DNA of 64,000 nt. It comes from Flavobacterium filum DSM 17961. Lineage in GTDB: Bacteria; Bacteroidota; Bacteroidia; Flavobacteriales; Flavobacteriaceae. Where the stretch lies: contig NZ_AUDM01000006.1 of the NCBI RefSeq assembly GCF_000425465.1, positions 123,463 through 187,462 of the forward strand. Reading direction: 5' to 3'. The notes beneath the pieces are model-generated. The model was not told where the DNA came from, made no database searches, and saw nothing but the letters and a program-made list of their open reading frames with translations. Both the position numbers and the translations under genes were made by a program. Every line of letters starts with the position of its first letter. Within the stretch, counting starts at the first letter, position 1. Shown here one piece after another: positions 32,579 to 41,714 of the stretch.

Positions 32579-34948
32579 TTATTTCTTTTTAAACAATTTT
32601 CCAATCAATTTTCTAACGTCATCTAATCGTTCTAAATTTTCAGTAAATGTGTCTAAAGCACCCGGATTTTTTAAATCTAATTTTGAATTCCCATCGATTC
32701 CAAATTGAAGAGGATATATTAAAATCACATTGTTTTTATCGAAATACTTGTTCATGTATGTTGGGATGTGCTGCATTACTGAATTGAAAGACAAATTTGA
32801 TTTTCTACTCATTACTACGACAAAAGCATCATCTTTATTAACATTTCTGGAGAGAATCAAAAAATCTTCCCAATCAGAAAAAAGATTAAAATCTGCATCA
32901 ACAGGATGTTTTGCATGAATATCTTTGATTAAATTCAAGGTGGTTTCACCAGCGTAAAATATAATTTTAGAACTCGTATTTTTACCTAAATTCCAAATTT
33001 TTAACAACCAAAACGGAAAACCAATTTCACGTTCAGCACGTTCCGGAATCACAACAATATATCTTTTAATGGTTGATATAGGCTGAACAGATTTATAAAT
33101 ATATGTGGTTGTATTACATTTATTTAGCACTCCATCCGTCAAAGGACCATATAAACTCTCAGCAGAGCCGAGTGTTTCTGTTTGTCCTAAAATTATATCC
33201 GTAATTTTTTGCTCTTTTACTACACCGTTGATGCCGTTTAACGTATTTAAATCATACCGCATCAACATATTTAATTTATTATCCGTTGCAGAAGCTACAA
33301 CTGCCGCTTTATCCACAATTTTCTTTGCTTTTGATTCTATTGATAACGATGAGGAATTATGATTAATAACATTTAATGCAAATAGTCCGGTTTTATTTTT
33401 TTTTGATTTAATTGTAACGGCTAATTGAATTAATTCTTCTACCGTTTCAATATTTTTCATCGGAATTAAAATCCGCTCATCACTTTCAACAGGTTCTTCA
33501 CCTTCATTTTCATCATTGTCTTCTTCCATTAATGCAATGTTATAAGCTCCTTTTTGAGCAACAAATGAGGCGATTGTACAGGTTATCAGAATCATTAAAA
33601 TTGTACCATTCAAGACACTTTCGTTCAATAATCTATTTGGAAGTTTAATTTCTGATAATTTCCCTTGATTGAATGTTAATTCAGACTTATCAGCTAATTT
33701 ATATTTACCATTAGCCGGAATTCCTGCCACAAAACCTTGATTACCAACTTTTGGAAAATCTCCTTTTTCCAATCCATCAAATAGAATTTCTGAATTATTC
33801 TCAGTAATTAATGTATTTCTTTTCAAATGAATTTCATTGTATTCGTTTACACTTTTATAGTCAACAATAATATTAAAACCAACCAAAACAGCTGCTAATG
33901 TTGCTGCTGCTTGTGCATTACTCAACCCAAAAATTAATCTTCTTTCATCTGAAGAAAAACCATATATTTTTTGAGTAATATATGCCGGTAAATACTTTCC
34001 TATAATTGCACAAATCGTCATTATACCTGCTACTTCAATTGTATTCGAATCCTTAATAAAGGCTTTATAATCAATTAGCATTCCCACTCCTATCAGAAAA
34101 AAAGGAATAAAAAGTGCATTTCCTACAAATTCTATCCTATTCATTAACGGAGAAGTATGCGGAATGAGTCGATTCAAAGCTAATCCGGCTAAGAAGGCAC
34201 CAATAATTGCTTCAATTCCGGCTAATTCAGCGAGCGTACAACCCAAAAAAACCATCGCTAATACAAAAATGTATTGCGAAATATTATCATCAAAACGTTT
34301 AAAAAACCAACGCCCAATGATAGGAAAAATAAGCATGACTACTAATCCAAAAACCAACACCGAAACTCCTAAACGAATCCAAAACTCTTGGTTAATCTCT
34401 CCTGTTTGCATTCCGGCTATTACGGCCAAAACCAAAAGAGCAAGTGTGTCGGTTATCATTGTTCCACCAACTGTAATGTTTACAGCTCTATTTTTTGCCA
34501 CACCTAATTTACTCACAAGTGGATAAGCTAATAGCGTATGTGAAGCAAACATACTGGCTAGTAAAACAGAAGTAGGCATTGAAAATTTTAGCACATAGTA
34601 TCCAACAACAGTTCCTAAAATCATGGGAATTGAAAAAGTAAGCATTCCAAAAACCAAACTTTTTCGGCTATTTTTTTTGAATTCTGCTAAGTCAATTTCT
34701 AAACCCGCCAAGAACATAATATATTGTAAACCAACCGTTCCAAACAAAATAATACTCATATCGCGTGCAATCAAATTGAAGCCATTTGGTCCAATTAGTG
34801 CCCCGGCAATGATTAGTCCGATAAGATGAGGAATTCTTAATTTGTTTAAAAGAATCGGGGCAAATAGAATTATAAAGAGTAGTAATGAAAACAATAATAC
34901 CGGATTTTTGAGCGGTAACGTAAAATCTATGCCTAAAAGTGGTATCAT
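32579..34948 (-). CDS. CPA2-type cation/proton antiporter with USP-like C-terminus
   Basis: A 789-residue protein. Residues 1-370 form a KefB/CPA2 membrane domain of about 12 helices, with LRIPHLIGLIIAGALIGPNGFNL near 32-54 and an acid-containing GIEAIIGAFLAGLALNRLIP near 244-263. A soluble insert (about 385-450) and a final helix near 455-475 precede a C-terminal universal-stress-like domain (about 490-760, ERILIPMKNIETVEELIQLAVTI). Probable exchange of Na+ or K+ for H+. It starts 1 base after the DUF389 gene, so the two are translationally coupled or nearly so. Confidence 0.88.
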   Translation of the reverse strand: MIPLLGIDFTLPLKNPVLLFSLLLFIILFAPILLNKLRIPHLIGLIIAGALIGPNGFNLIARDMSIILFGTVGLQYIMFLAGLEIDLAEFKKNSRKSLVFGMLTFSIPMILGTVVGYYVLKFSMPTSVLLASMFASHTLLAYPLVSKLGVAKNRAVNITVGGTMITDTLALLVLAVIAGMQTGEINQEFWIRLGVSVLVFGLVVMLIFPIIGRWFFKRFDDNISQYIFVLAMVFLGCTLAELAGIEAIIGAFLAGLALNRLIPHTSPLMNRIEFVGNALFIPFFLIGVGMLIDYKAFIKDSNTIEVAGIMTICAIIGKYLPAYITQKIYGFSSDERRLIFGLSNAQAAATLAAVLVGFNIIVDYKSVNEYNEIHLKRNTLITENNSEILFDGLEKGDFPKVGNQGFVAGIPANGKYKLADKSELTFNQGKLSEIKLPNRLLNESVLNGTILMILITCTIASFVAQKGAYNIALMEEDNDENEGEEPVESDERILIPMKNIETVEELIQLAVTIKSKKNKTGLFALNVINHNSSSLSIESKAKKIVDKAAVVASATDNKLNMLMRYDLNTLNGINGVVKEQKITDIILGQTETLGSAESLYGPLTDGVLNKCNTTTYIYKSVQPISTIKRYIVVIPERAEREIGFPFWLLKIWNLGKNTSSKIIFYAGETTLNLIKDIHAKHPVDADFNLFSDWEDFLILSRNVNKDDAFVVVMSRKSNLSFNSVMQHIPTYMNKYFDKNNVILIYPLQFGIDGNSKLDLKNPGALDTFTENLERLDDVRKLIGKLFKKK

Positions 34949-34949
34949 T

Positions 34950-36344
34950 TTAATTCAATTTACTGATGATTAACTTATCATTATTTAATTTCAGCCTAAG
35001 CCATTTCTGAATTTTTTGCTCTTGAGAAAAAATTTGATTTTGATTTACATTTGGCTTCCATTTTAAATATATCAATGGTATAGTATCTATTTCTGTAAAA
35101 TTAGTTTTTAATAACTTCGAGTAAGCGACTTCAGAAACATCATTGTAATTTATTTTAATTTCTTTCGCTATTTGATCAAATGGTATTTTACTTTTTTCAG
35201 ACAAATAAAGCTGTTTTTGCAATTCGATGATCTCTTTTTCTTGCTTAATTAACAATTCTTCCTTTTTGTTTAATATTTGTTGCGTAGTGAAATAAGTTGA
35301 TTCTAATTTTTCCAGCATGTTTTGCGTTTCAAGATTCTCAACACTTTGTGTAATTTCAAATATAACATCAGGATAACCTTGCTTTTCAAGTTTAGCACGC
35401 CATTCTTCAACATTCTCTTTTGAAACCGACTTTCCTACAGTTGCAAAGGAAATAGTTTTTGTTTGAAAATTAATTTTCTGATTCAAAACTACAACATCTT
35501 TATCTAAATTGAAATTTGTAATAATTGAGTTCACTTTCTGTTCAAAATCGGATTTTTTATAAAGTCCGTAGAACATGTATATACTAGGTAATAAAATCAA
35601 AAAAGCTACTAAGTAAACTAATTGAGAAATTCTTTTTCTGTGAGAGGAATTTAAATATTCCTTCATTGGAAACTGAAGTGACTTTACAATAATAAAGGTT
35701 GATAAAGCAATAAATATGGTATTAATGGTAAACAAATACATTGCACCACCAAAAAAATTCCACTTATGTGTAGCAAGACCATAACCCGCTGTACAAAGTG
35801 GAGGCATTAAAGCAGTTGCAATAGCTACACCGGCAATTGTATTTATTTGTTTATTTTTTCTGCTCAATGCCACAAATAAAGCAGAACCGCCTGCAAAAGC
35901 GATAATTACATCTCTAACATCAGGAAAAGTTCTAGCAATCAATTCTTTTGTTTCTTCCTGAAACATTGGAATACTAAAAAACAAAAAGGACGTGAATAAG
36001 GCTAAAACAACCATTATCCCAAAATTCTTTACCGCTTTTCTCATCAAATCAACATCGTTGATACCTAGTGAAAGACCAATCCCTACAATCGGCCCCATTA
36101 AAGGTGAAATTAACATTGCACCAATAACCACGGCAGTAGAGCTTGTATTTAATCCTGCTGATGCTATTAAAATAGAAAAAATCAAGACCCATGCACCTTG
36201 TCCTTTAATAGAAATTCCGGAAGTCACCTCTTCAATCGTTGCTTCATGATTGGTGTCTTCGCGGATATCTAAAATATCTTTTAGAAATAATTTAAAACTA
36301 TTCCAATTGTATTTTAGAGGACGATTAGAGGATGTATTATCCAT
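34950..36344 (-). CDS. DUF389 family membrane protein (TIGR00341-like)
   Basis: A 464-residue protein. An N-terminal cytosolic stretch (about 1-45) leads into a DUF389 membrane core (about 48-250) with the signature SAGLNTSSTAVVIGAMLISPLMGPIVGIGLSLG near 62-94 and GVAIATALMPPLCTAGYGLA near 171-190. A C-terminal soluble region (about 265-464) has a coiled-coil near 345-385 (QQILNKKEELLIKQEKEIIELQKQ). The function of DUF389 is not known. It lies 1 base from the antiporter and 2 bases from manC, all minus strand, so a three-gene operon is likely. Confidence 0.85.
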   Translation of the reverse strand: MDNTSSNRPLKYNWNSFKLFLKDILDIREDTNHEATIEEVTSGISIKGQGAWVLIFSILIASAGLNTSSTAVVIGAMLISPLMGPIVGIGLSLGINDVDLMRKAVKNFGIMVVLALFTSFLFFSIPMFQEETKELIARTFPDVRDVIIAFAGGSALFVALSRKNKQINTIAGVAIATALMPPLCTAGYGLATHKWNFFGGAMYLFTINTIFIALSTFIIVKSLQFPMKEYLNSSHRKRISQLVYLVAFLILLPSIYMFYGLYKKSDFEQKVNSIITNFNLDKDVVVLNQKINFQTKTISFATVGKSVSKENVEEWRAKLEKQGYPDVIFEITQSVENLETQNMLEKLESTYFTTQQILNKKEELLIKQEKEIIELQKQLYLSEKSKIPFDQIAKEIKINYNDVSEVAYSKLLKTNFTEIDTIPLIYLKWKPNVNQNQIFSQEQKIQKWLRLKLNNDKLIISKLN

Positions 36345-36346
36345 AC

Positions 36347-37405
36347 TTAATTTTTAATTTTTTGAACAATCGCTTTAATATCTTGTTCTTTATTTTTAGG
36401 ATAAATCAACAAAGTATTCCCTTGATCTACAACAATGTAATCGTTCAAACCATCAATCACAACTACCTTTTTACCTTCCGTTCGAATGATATTATTTGAA
36501 GCATTTTCCAAAACAACAGAAGCATTGACAACAGCGTTATTTTGTTCGTCTTTATCTAGTTTTTCATGTAAAGAACCCCACGTTCCCAAGTCATTCCAGT
36601 CAAAAGTTGCGGGTAGGACAAATACATTTTGAGCTTTTTCTAAGATGGCATAATCGATAGAAATATTTTCTGCTGAAGCATAATTTTGATGAATGAAATC
36701 AATTTCTGCTTCTGTGTTATACTTTTCAAAACCCTCTAAAAACAATTGATTCATTTGAGGTTGAAAAGCAGCAAAAGCTTCCGTAATTGATTGGACTGAC
36801 CAAATAAAAATACCACCATTCCAAAGGAAATTTCCACTTTCTAGAAACGATTTTGCAGTAGCATAATCGGGTTTTTCACGAAACTGATTTACTTTTTTAA
36901 TTGGATTTGAATCAGATTTGTCAAATTCGATATATCCAAAACCGGTATTGGGAAAAGTGGGTTGAATACCTAACGTCATCAATGCATTTTCGTTCTGACA
37001 ATACTCAAAACATTGCTGCAAATTTGAAACAAAAGCGGTTTCATCTTCAATCCAATGATCACTTGGAGCCACAACCATCACGGCATCAGGATTCATTTTT
37101 TTAATTTTTAAAGAAGCATATAAAATACAAGGAGCTGTATTCCGCATAGTAGGCTCCAACAAAACCTGCTCTGGTTTTACCAAAGGCAATTGCTTCAAAA
37201 CCAAATCATTGTACCTTTCATTAGTTAAAATTAGAATGTTTTCGGTTGGAATTAATTTGGATAACCGACTAAACGTTTTTTGAATCAAGGTTTCACCCGA
37301 ACCCAACATATCGTGAAATTGTTTCGGAAATTCGGTTGTGCTTACTGGCCAAAAACGGGAACCTACTCCACCGGCCATTAGTATTGCGTAATAATTTTTG
37401 TTCAT
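36347..37405 (-). CDS. manC: Mannose-1-phosphate guanylyltransferase
   Basis: Makes GDP-mannose from mannose-1-phosphate and GTP for surface polysaccharide. The 352-residue protein has the nucleotidyltransferase signature MAGGVGSRFWPVSTTEFPKQF near 11-31, VAPSDHWIED near 112-121, the ENISIDYAILEKA site near 248-260, and FDWNDLGTWGSL near 268-279. It lacks the fused isomerase domain of bifunctional enzymes. It is the first gene of the manC - DUF389 - antiporter group. Its upstream spacer is a CTGAGTTA-type repeat. Confidence 0.95.
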   Translation of the reverse strand: MNKNYYAILMAGGVGSRFWPVSTTEFPKQFHDMLGSGETLIQKTFSRLSKLIPTENILILTNERYNDLVLKQLPLVKPEQVLLEPTMRNTAPCILYASLKIKKMNPDAVMVVAPSDHWIEDETAFVSNLQQCFEYCQNENALMTLGIQPTFPNTGFGYIEFDKSDSNPIKKVNQFREKPDYATAKSFLESGNFLWNGGIFIWSVQSITEAFAAFQPQMNQLFLEGFEKYNTEAEIDFIHQNYASAENISIDYAILEKAQNVFVLPATFDWNDLGTWGSLHEKLDKDEQNNAVVNASVVLENASNNIIRTEGKKVVVIDGLNDYIVVDQGNTLLIYPKNKEQDIKAIVQKIKN

Positions 37406-37408
37406 TGT

Positions 37409-37499
37409 ATGAGATGCTGAGTTACTGAGACTCTGAGTTACTAAGTTTTTACAAATATAGTAAAGTTGCTGAGTTACTGAGTGGCTGAGATGCTGAGTT
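37409..37499. repeat. CTGAGTTA-type period-7/8 repeat array
   Basis: Two blocks (37414-37446 and 37463-37499) of the words GCTGAGTTA, CTGAGACT and CTGAGTGG, separated by an AT-rich gap. The second block runs into the 3' end of the small membrane gene and encodes its last seven residues and stop codon in the minus sense. Confidence 0.75.
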
Positions 37500-37920
37500 T
37501 TTTAATGATTGAAATTAAAAGATTAAATACAATCAAGAATTGCAACCCAACAAAAATTAATAATGAAAATATAGTTCTTAAATTATAATCAATAGAATCA
37601 AAAATGGAAGATGAATTTATTTTACCTAAATAATAGAAAAACACTCCTAAAAAAATCAACGAACCATAAACATGAATTAAGGAGAGTATTGAAATGAATT
37701 GAATTTCAAAAAAATTAAAAATGAAGTATATCAATCCTGTAATGAAAAATATCAAACAAAATAAAATATAAGCATGCTGAAAAGTAATTACATAATAAGT
37801 ATCGTGAACATTTATAACGAATGTTTCCTTTTTATCTACTATAAAAGACAAAATCAAAAATGAAATTGCAGCTAAAAGCAATAAAAAATAAGGTTTGTTT
37901 TTAAGTAATTCTAAAATCAC
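37474..37920 (-). CDS. Small membrane protein with a CoxI-like HDTYYVI motif
   Basis: A 148-residue protein with four hydrophobic helices (about 13-28, 46-70, 75-100 and 115-140). The segment VHDTYYVITFQHAYILFCLIFFITGLIYFIF near 38-68 strongly resembles the heme-ligand helix X region of heme-copper oxidase subunit I (HDTYYVVAHFHYVL); two His positions are there, but the protein has only a third of the size and no copper-ligand region. It is probably a small relative of unknown role. Its last residues LSISATQ and stop are read from the neighbouring intergenic repeat. Confidence 0.65.
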   Translation of the reverse strand: MILELLKNKPYFLLLLAAISFLILSFIVDKKETFVINVHDTYYVITFQHAYILFCLIFFITGLIYFIFNFFEIQFISILSLIHVYGSLIFLGVFFYYLGKINSSSIFDSIDYNLRTIFSLLIFVGLQFLIVFNLLISIIKKLSISATQ

Positions 37921-37948
37921 AAATCGTTATTCATCTATCGTTAATAAA

Positions 37949-38551
37949 TCACCCCGGAATAATCTCCACCTCAGCATTGGCATTAAACAAATACAACTTT
38001 CCGGTTTTTACTTCCAAACATTCATAACGTTTAACCCGAAGTCCTTTTTTTTGAAAAACTCTTCCATTTTTAATTCTAAAAAAACTACCAGAAGGTACTT
38101 CGTGAATAAAATGAATATCCGGTTTTCGTTCGTCAAATTGCTTTAAAGCAAAAGCCAATCGTGCATCGGTATCGCTACTAGCCGTTGGATTTCTAAAATG
38201 ATTGGCTATCAAAGGCAAAACCGAATTCGGAAAAATCTCCGGCCGAATAAACGGAATCATCAACCGTTGAAACGTAATTTTCCACTCATTTCCGTGTGGC
38301 TTGATGTTTCTGCCATATTTTTCAAAAGCAGCCAAATGAGCAATTTCATGAACCAGTGTAATCAAAAAACGGTATTTATTCAAATTGGCATTCACCGTAA
38401 TTTGATGTTTCCCCGAAGGATGTCTTCTATAATCACCATGCCGAGTTACCCGTTCATTCACAATTTTTAAATGAACCGAATTGGTTTTGATTAACTCAAA
38501 AACCGGTTCAACCGCGTGTTCAGGGAGATATTTTAAGAGGACTTCGCTCAT
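37949..38551 (-). CDS. SprT-like zinc metalloprotease-domain protein
   Basis: A 200-residue protein with the SprT zinc site: HEIAH (His68, Glu69, His72) and a third His at 86 in KPHGNEW. The C-terminal region (RIKNGRVFQKKGLRVKRYECLEVKTGKLYLF) is a short beta domain that takes the place of the zinc ribbon of longer SprT proteins and lacks its cysteines. The eukaryotic relative Spartan degrades DNA-protein crosslinks; the bacterial role is unknown. It overlaps no other gene and lies 17 bases after the SDR gene. Confidence 0.85.
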   Translation of the reverse strand: MSEVLLKYLPEHAVEPVFELIKTNSVHLKIVNERVTRHGDYRRHPSGKHQITVNANLNKYRFLITLVHEIAHLAAFEKYGRNIKPHGNEWKITFQRLMIPFIRPEIFPNSVLPLIANHFRNPTASSDTDARLAFALKQFDERKPDIHFIHEVPSGSFFRIKNGRVFQKKGLRVKRYECLEVKTGKLYLFNANAEVEIIPG

Positions 38552-38567
38552 TTAATTGTTGAAATAA

Positions 38568-39245
38568 TTACGGCGTAGATGAACTTACTTGCAACACTTT
38601 TCCATTAAAATATTTATTTCCGTTTAACGAAAAATCATAAATATAATCGGCCATTTCTTTAGCTGAAAGTGGAGCTTGATAGCCTGGAAATGCTTCTTGT
38701 AACATTTCAGTTTGAACGGCTCCTAATGCCAAAACATTAAAGGAGATGCCTTGTTCTTTGTATTCTTCTGCCAATAATTCCGATAACGTAATCACCGCTC
38801 CTTTACTGGAAGAATAGGCTGCCAAACCGGAAAATTTCATGCTTCCTTGAATGCCTCCCATAGAACTAATCGTAACCACATGACCGCCTTTTTGCATAAA
38901 AGGTAAACAAACCCGAGTTAAATTTGCCACAGCAAATACATTCACCTGATATACTTTTTCAAAATCGGATTGGGTGAGTTGCGAAAAAGGTTTGAGTACC
39001 AAACTTCCGGCATTGTGAATAACTATATCCACTTTTTTCCAAGCTTGCGACAAAAAATCGGTTACTTGATGCAATCCTTTTTCATCTGATAAATCAACGG
39101 AAAGACAAGTTATATTGGAATGTTCAATTAATTCTTTTGGCGTTTTTCGGGAAATGGCCAAAACCTGATGGCCTTCATTCGCAAATTGTAAAGCCAGTTC
39201 AAATCCAATGCCACGAGATGTTCCGGTAATAATGATGTTTTTCAT
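38568..39245 (-). CDS. Short-chain dehydrogenase/reductase
   Basis: A 225-residue NAD(P)-dependent SDR. The cofactor motif TGTSRGIG is at 7-14, NAG at about 78-80, the catalytic Ser in VTISSMGG near 126-133, and YSSSKGA (Tyr and Lys of the YxxxK pair) near 142-148. The C-terminus is short, which suits an enzyme of the carbonyl or sepiapterin reductase kind. The substrate cannot be told. Confidence 0.9.
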   Translation of the reverse strand: MKNIIITGTSRGIGFELALQFANEGHQVLAISRKTPKELIEHSNITCLSVDLSDEKGLHQVTDFLSQAWKKVDIVIHNAGSLVLKPFSQLTQSDFEKVYQVNVFAVANLTRVCLPFMQKGGHVVTISSMGGIQGSMKFSGLAAYSSSKGAVITLSELLAEEYKEQGISFNVLALGAVQTEMLQEAFPGYQAPLSAKEMADYIYDFSLNGNKYFNGKVLQVSSSTP

Positions 39246-39269
39246 ACCTTTTTTTATAAGTGCTAAAAA

Positions 39270-39310
39270 TACAAAAACCCTTTAAGATAGCACTCAAAGG
39301 GTTTTAAAAT
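39270..39310 (-). terminator. Intrinsic terminator of the acyl-CoA dehydrogenase gene
   Basis: AAAACCCTTT (39274-39283) and AAAGGGTTTT (39296-39305), located between the acyl-CoA dehydrogenase stop and the SDR start on the minus strand. Confidence 0.78.
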
Positions 39311-39331
39311 ATGTTGATTTGTGAAAAATTT

Positions 39332-40468
39332 CTAAACCAAACCTCTCGAAATCACTATGCGTTGAATTTCAGAAGTTCCTTCATAAATCTGTGTAATTTT
39401 AGAATCACGCATCATACGTTCTACATGGTATTCGGCTACATAACCATTTCCACCGTGAATTTGAACGGCTTCATTAGCTACTTCCAACGCAATTTCAGAT
39501 GCGTATAATTTGGCCATCGCACCGGAATGAGCAATGTCTTTTCCTTCATCTTTTTCACAAGCGGCTTTCATTACTAATAATTTTGCAGCTGTAATTTTTA
39601 CATACATATCCGCTAATTTAAAAGCAATAGCCTGGTGTTTGAAAATTTCTTTCCCGAATGCTTTTCGCTCTTGCGAATATTTCAAAGCTAATTCATAAGC
39701 ACCTGTAGCAATTCCTAATGCTTGTGACGCAATTCCGATTCTACCGCCGTTCAAAACATTCATGGCAAAAGCAAACCCAAAACCATCGGCACCAATTCTA
39801 TTCTCTTTTGGTACTTTCACATCCGTAAACATCAAGGAATGGGTATCACTTCCGCGGATTCCCATTTTCTTTTCTTTGGGACCAATTTCAAAACCTGCCC
39901 AACCTTTTTCTACTATAAACGCATTGATTCCTTTGTGGCCTTTTTCAATATCGGTTTGAGCGATAACTAAATAAGTAGAAGCCGTTCCGCCGTTGGTAAT
40001 CCAGTTTTTAGTTCCGTTTAGTAAATAATAATCACCTTTGTCGATAGCGGTTGTTTTCTGCGAAGTCGCATCACTTCCGGCTTCCGGTTCAGACAAACAA
40101 AAAGCACCAATTACTTCCCCTTTGGCTAAAGGCACTAAATATTTCATTTTTTGCTCTTCAGAACAATATTTTTCCATTCCGGCACAAACCAATGAATTGT
40201 TTACCGACATGATTACAGCTGCTGAAGCATCTACTTTGGCAATTTCGGTCATGGCTAAAACATACGAAACACTATCTAATCCGGCACCACCGTATTTTGG
40301 ATCAACCATCATTCCCATAAATCCTAATTCGCCCATCATTTTCACTTGTTCGGTAGGAAATTTAGAATGTTCGTCGCGTTCAATTACGCCGGGTAATAAT
40401 TCTTGTTGAGCAAAATCTCTGGCTGCTTGTTGAATCATCAATTGTTCTTCGGTAAGATTGAAATCCAT
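39332..40468 (-). CDS. Acyl-CoA dehydrogenase
   Basis: FAD-dependent enzyme of fatty-acid or branched-chain acyl-CoA oxidation, 378 residues. Family signatures: GAFCLSEPEAGSDA near 120-133, WITNGGTAS near 155-163, QERKAFGKEIFKHQAI near 265-280, QIHGGNGY near 342-349, and the C-terminal YEGTSEIQR carrying the catalytic Glu near 363. Size and sequence resemble short/branched-chain members. It is the only gene between its own promoter (40508-40538) and terminator (39270-39310). Confidence 0.94.
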   Translation of the reverse strand: MDFNLTEEQLMIQQAARDFAQQELLPGVIERDEHSKFPTEQVKMMGELGFMGMMVDPKYGGAGLDSVSYVLAMTEIAKVDASAAVIMSVNNSLVCAGMEKYCSEEQKMKYLVPLAKGEVIGAFCLSEPEAGSDATSQKTTAIDKGDYYLLNGTKNWITNGGTASTYLVIAQTDIEKGHKGINAFIVEKGWAGFEIGPKEKKMGIRGSDTHSLMFTDVKVPKENRIGADGFGFAFAMNVLNGGRIGIASQALGIATGAYELALKYSQERKAFGKEIFKHQAIAFKLADMYVKITAAKLLVMKAACEKDEGKDIAHSGAMAKLYASEIALEVANEAVQIHGGNGYVAEYHVERMMRDSKITQIYEGTSEIQRIVISRGLV

Positions 40469-40507
40469 ATCTGTTAATTTGAAGGTTTGTTTTTATAAAT
40501 TTGAGGG

Positions 40508-40538
40508 CAAAAATAGTACAATTACCACTAATTCTCAA
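40508..40538 (-). promoter_or_regulatory. Promoter of the acyl-CoA dehydrogenase gene
   Basis: Minus-strand TTG (complement of 40536-40538), 20-base spacer, TATTTTTG (complement of 40508-40515). It lies about 40 bases before the ATG. Confidence 0.7.
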
Positions 40539-40559
40539 ACGTTTTCGTATTTTTAAGCC

Positions 40560-41627
40560 ATGTTTAAAGAATCCTATCAAGTTGTTGGTGTCATGAGCGG
40601 TACTTCGCTCGACGGAATTGATTTAGCTCACCTTTATTTTTCGCTTGAAAACGGCGTTTGGAACTATCAAATTGGGAATTGTCAAATGGTTTCATACCCT
40701 AATGATTGGTTAAACAAATTGAAGCAGGCCTTACATTATTCGAATGAAGAATTGCAAAATCTCAATAATGATTATACCCAATATTTAGGCAAAATTATAT
40801 GCGATTTCGTTCAAGAAAATTCACTTAAAAACCTAGACGCAGTGTGTAGTCATGGTCACACGATTTTGCATCAACCTCAAAACGGATTGACGTTACAAAT
40901 TGGGAATTTACCCGAAATCGCGACTATTACGAACCAAACTGTAATATGCGATTTCAGAGTTCAAGATGTGGAATTGGGTGGTCAAGGAGCTCCGCTAGTT
41001 CCGATTGGTGATAGGATGTTATTTTCTGAATACGATTATTGTTTGAATTTAGGTGGATTTTCGAATGTTTCTTTTGAAGAAAACGGAAAACGAATTGCTT
41101 TTGACATTTCACCTGTAAATACGGTTCTAAATTTTTATGCCAATCAAATGGGTTTTGATTATGATGACAAAGGCGAAATAGCTCATTCGGGAAAGATCAA
41201 TACTGTTTTATTAGAAAAATTAAATCGAATTGATTTTTATCATACAAAATATCCGAAATCGCTTGGAATGGAATTTGTAAATGGCACAGTTCTGCCATTA
41301 ATGGAAGAATTTTCAATTGAAATTGAAGATAAATTAGCCACATTTATTGAACATATTGCCCTTCAAATTGCTTTGGCTTTGCTAAAAAAATCAGGAAAAT
41401 TGTTGGTTACAGGCGGTGGTGCCTATCATCTTTTTTTGCTGGAACGAATGAAATATTATTTACATGAAATGGAAATCGTTGTTCCTGATACTAAAACCTT
41501 AGAATTTAAAGAAGCGTTGATTTTTGGATTATTAGGTGTTTTGCGATTGCGAAATGAAGTCAATGTTTTGAGTAGTGTTACAGGTGCAAAAAATGACCAT
41601 TGTTCCGGTTTTGTATATAAACCTTAA
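40560..41627 (+). CDS. anmK: Anhydro-N-acetylmuramic acid kinase
   Basis: Peptidoglycan recycling enzyme that cleaves and phosphorylates anhydroMurNAc to MurNAc-6-P. The 355-residue protein begins with the family P-loop VGVMSGTSLDGIDLA (about 8-22), has CSHGHTILHQP near 99-109, QGAPLVPIGDRMLF near 141-154 and the C-terminal VTGGGAYHLFLLERM near 281-295. It has a single-gene look and is divergent from the acyl-CoA dehydrogenase. Confidence 0.95.
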   Translation: MFKESYQVVGVMSGTSLDGIDLAHLYFSLENGVWNYQIGNCQMVSYPNDWLNKLKQALHYSNEELQNLNNDYTQYLGKIICDFVQENSLKNLDAVCSHGHTILHQPQNGLTLQIGNLPEIATITNQTVICDFRVQDVELGGQGAPLVPIGDRMLFSEYDYCLNLGGFSNVSFEENGKRIAFDISPVNTVLNFYANQMGFDYDDKGEIAHSGKINTVLLEKLNRIDFYHTKYPKSLGMEFVNGTVLPLMEEFSIEIEDKLATFIEHIALQIALALLKKSGKLLVTGGGAYHLFLLERMKYYLHEMEIVVPDTKTLEFKEALIFGLLGVLRLRNEVNVLSSVTGAKNDHCSGFVYKP

Positions 41628-41688
41628 CTTGTAAATAAAACTCTTGAAAACTTTAGTAAAAAAACAAAATAAATTGATTTTGTTGAAT

Positions 41689-41696
41689 TAAATTTG
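41689..41696 (+). promoter_or_regulatory. -7 box of the amino-acid dehydrogenase gene
   Basis: TAAATTTG, 19 bases before the ATG at 41715. No TTG at the proper spacing. Confidence 0.5.
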
Positions 41697-41714
41697 CATC
41701 ACAAATAAACTAAA

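Noticed and set aside
37474..37920. A real heme-copper oxidase subunit I
   Set aside because: Far too short, lacking copper ligands and most helices; only one helix region is similar.
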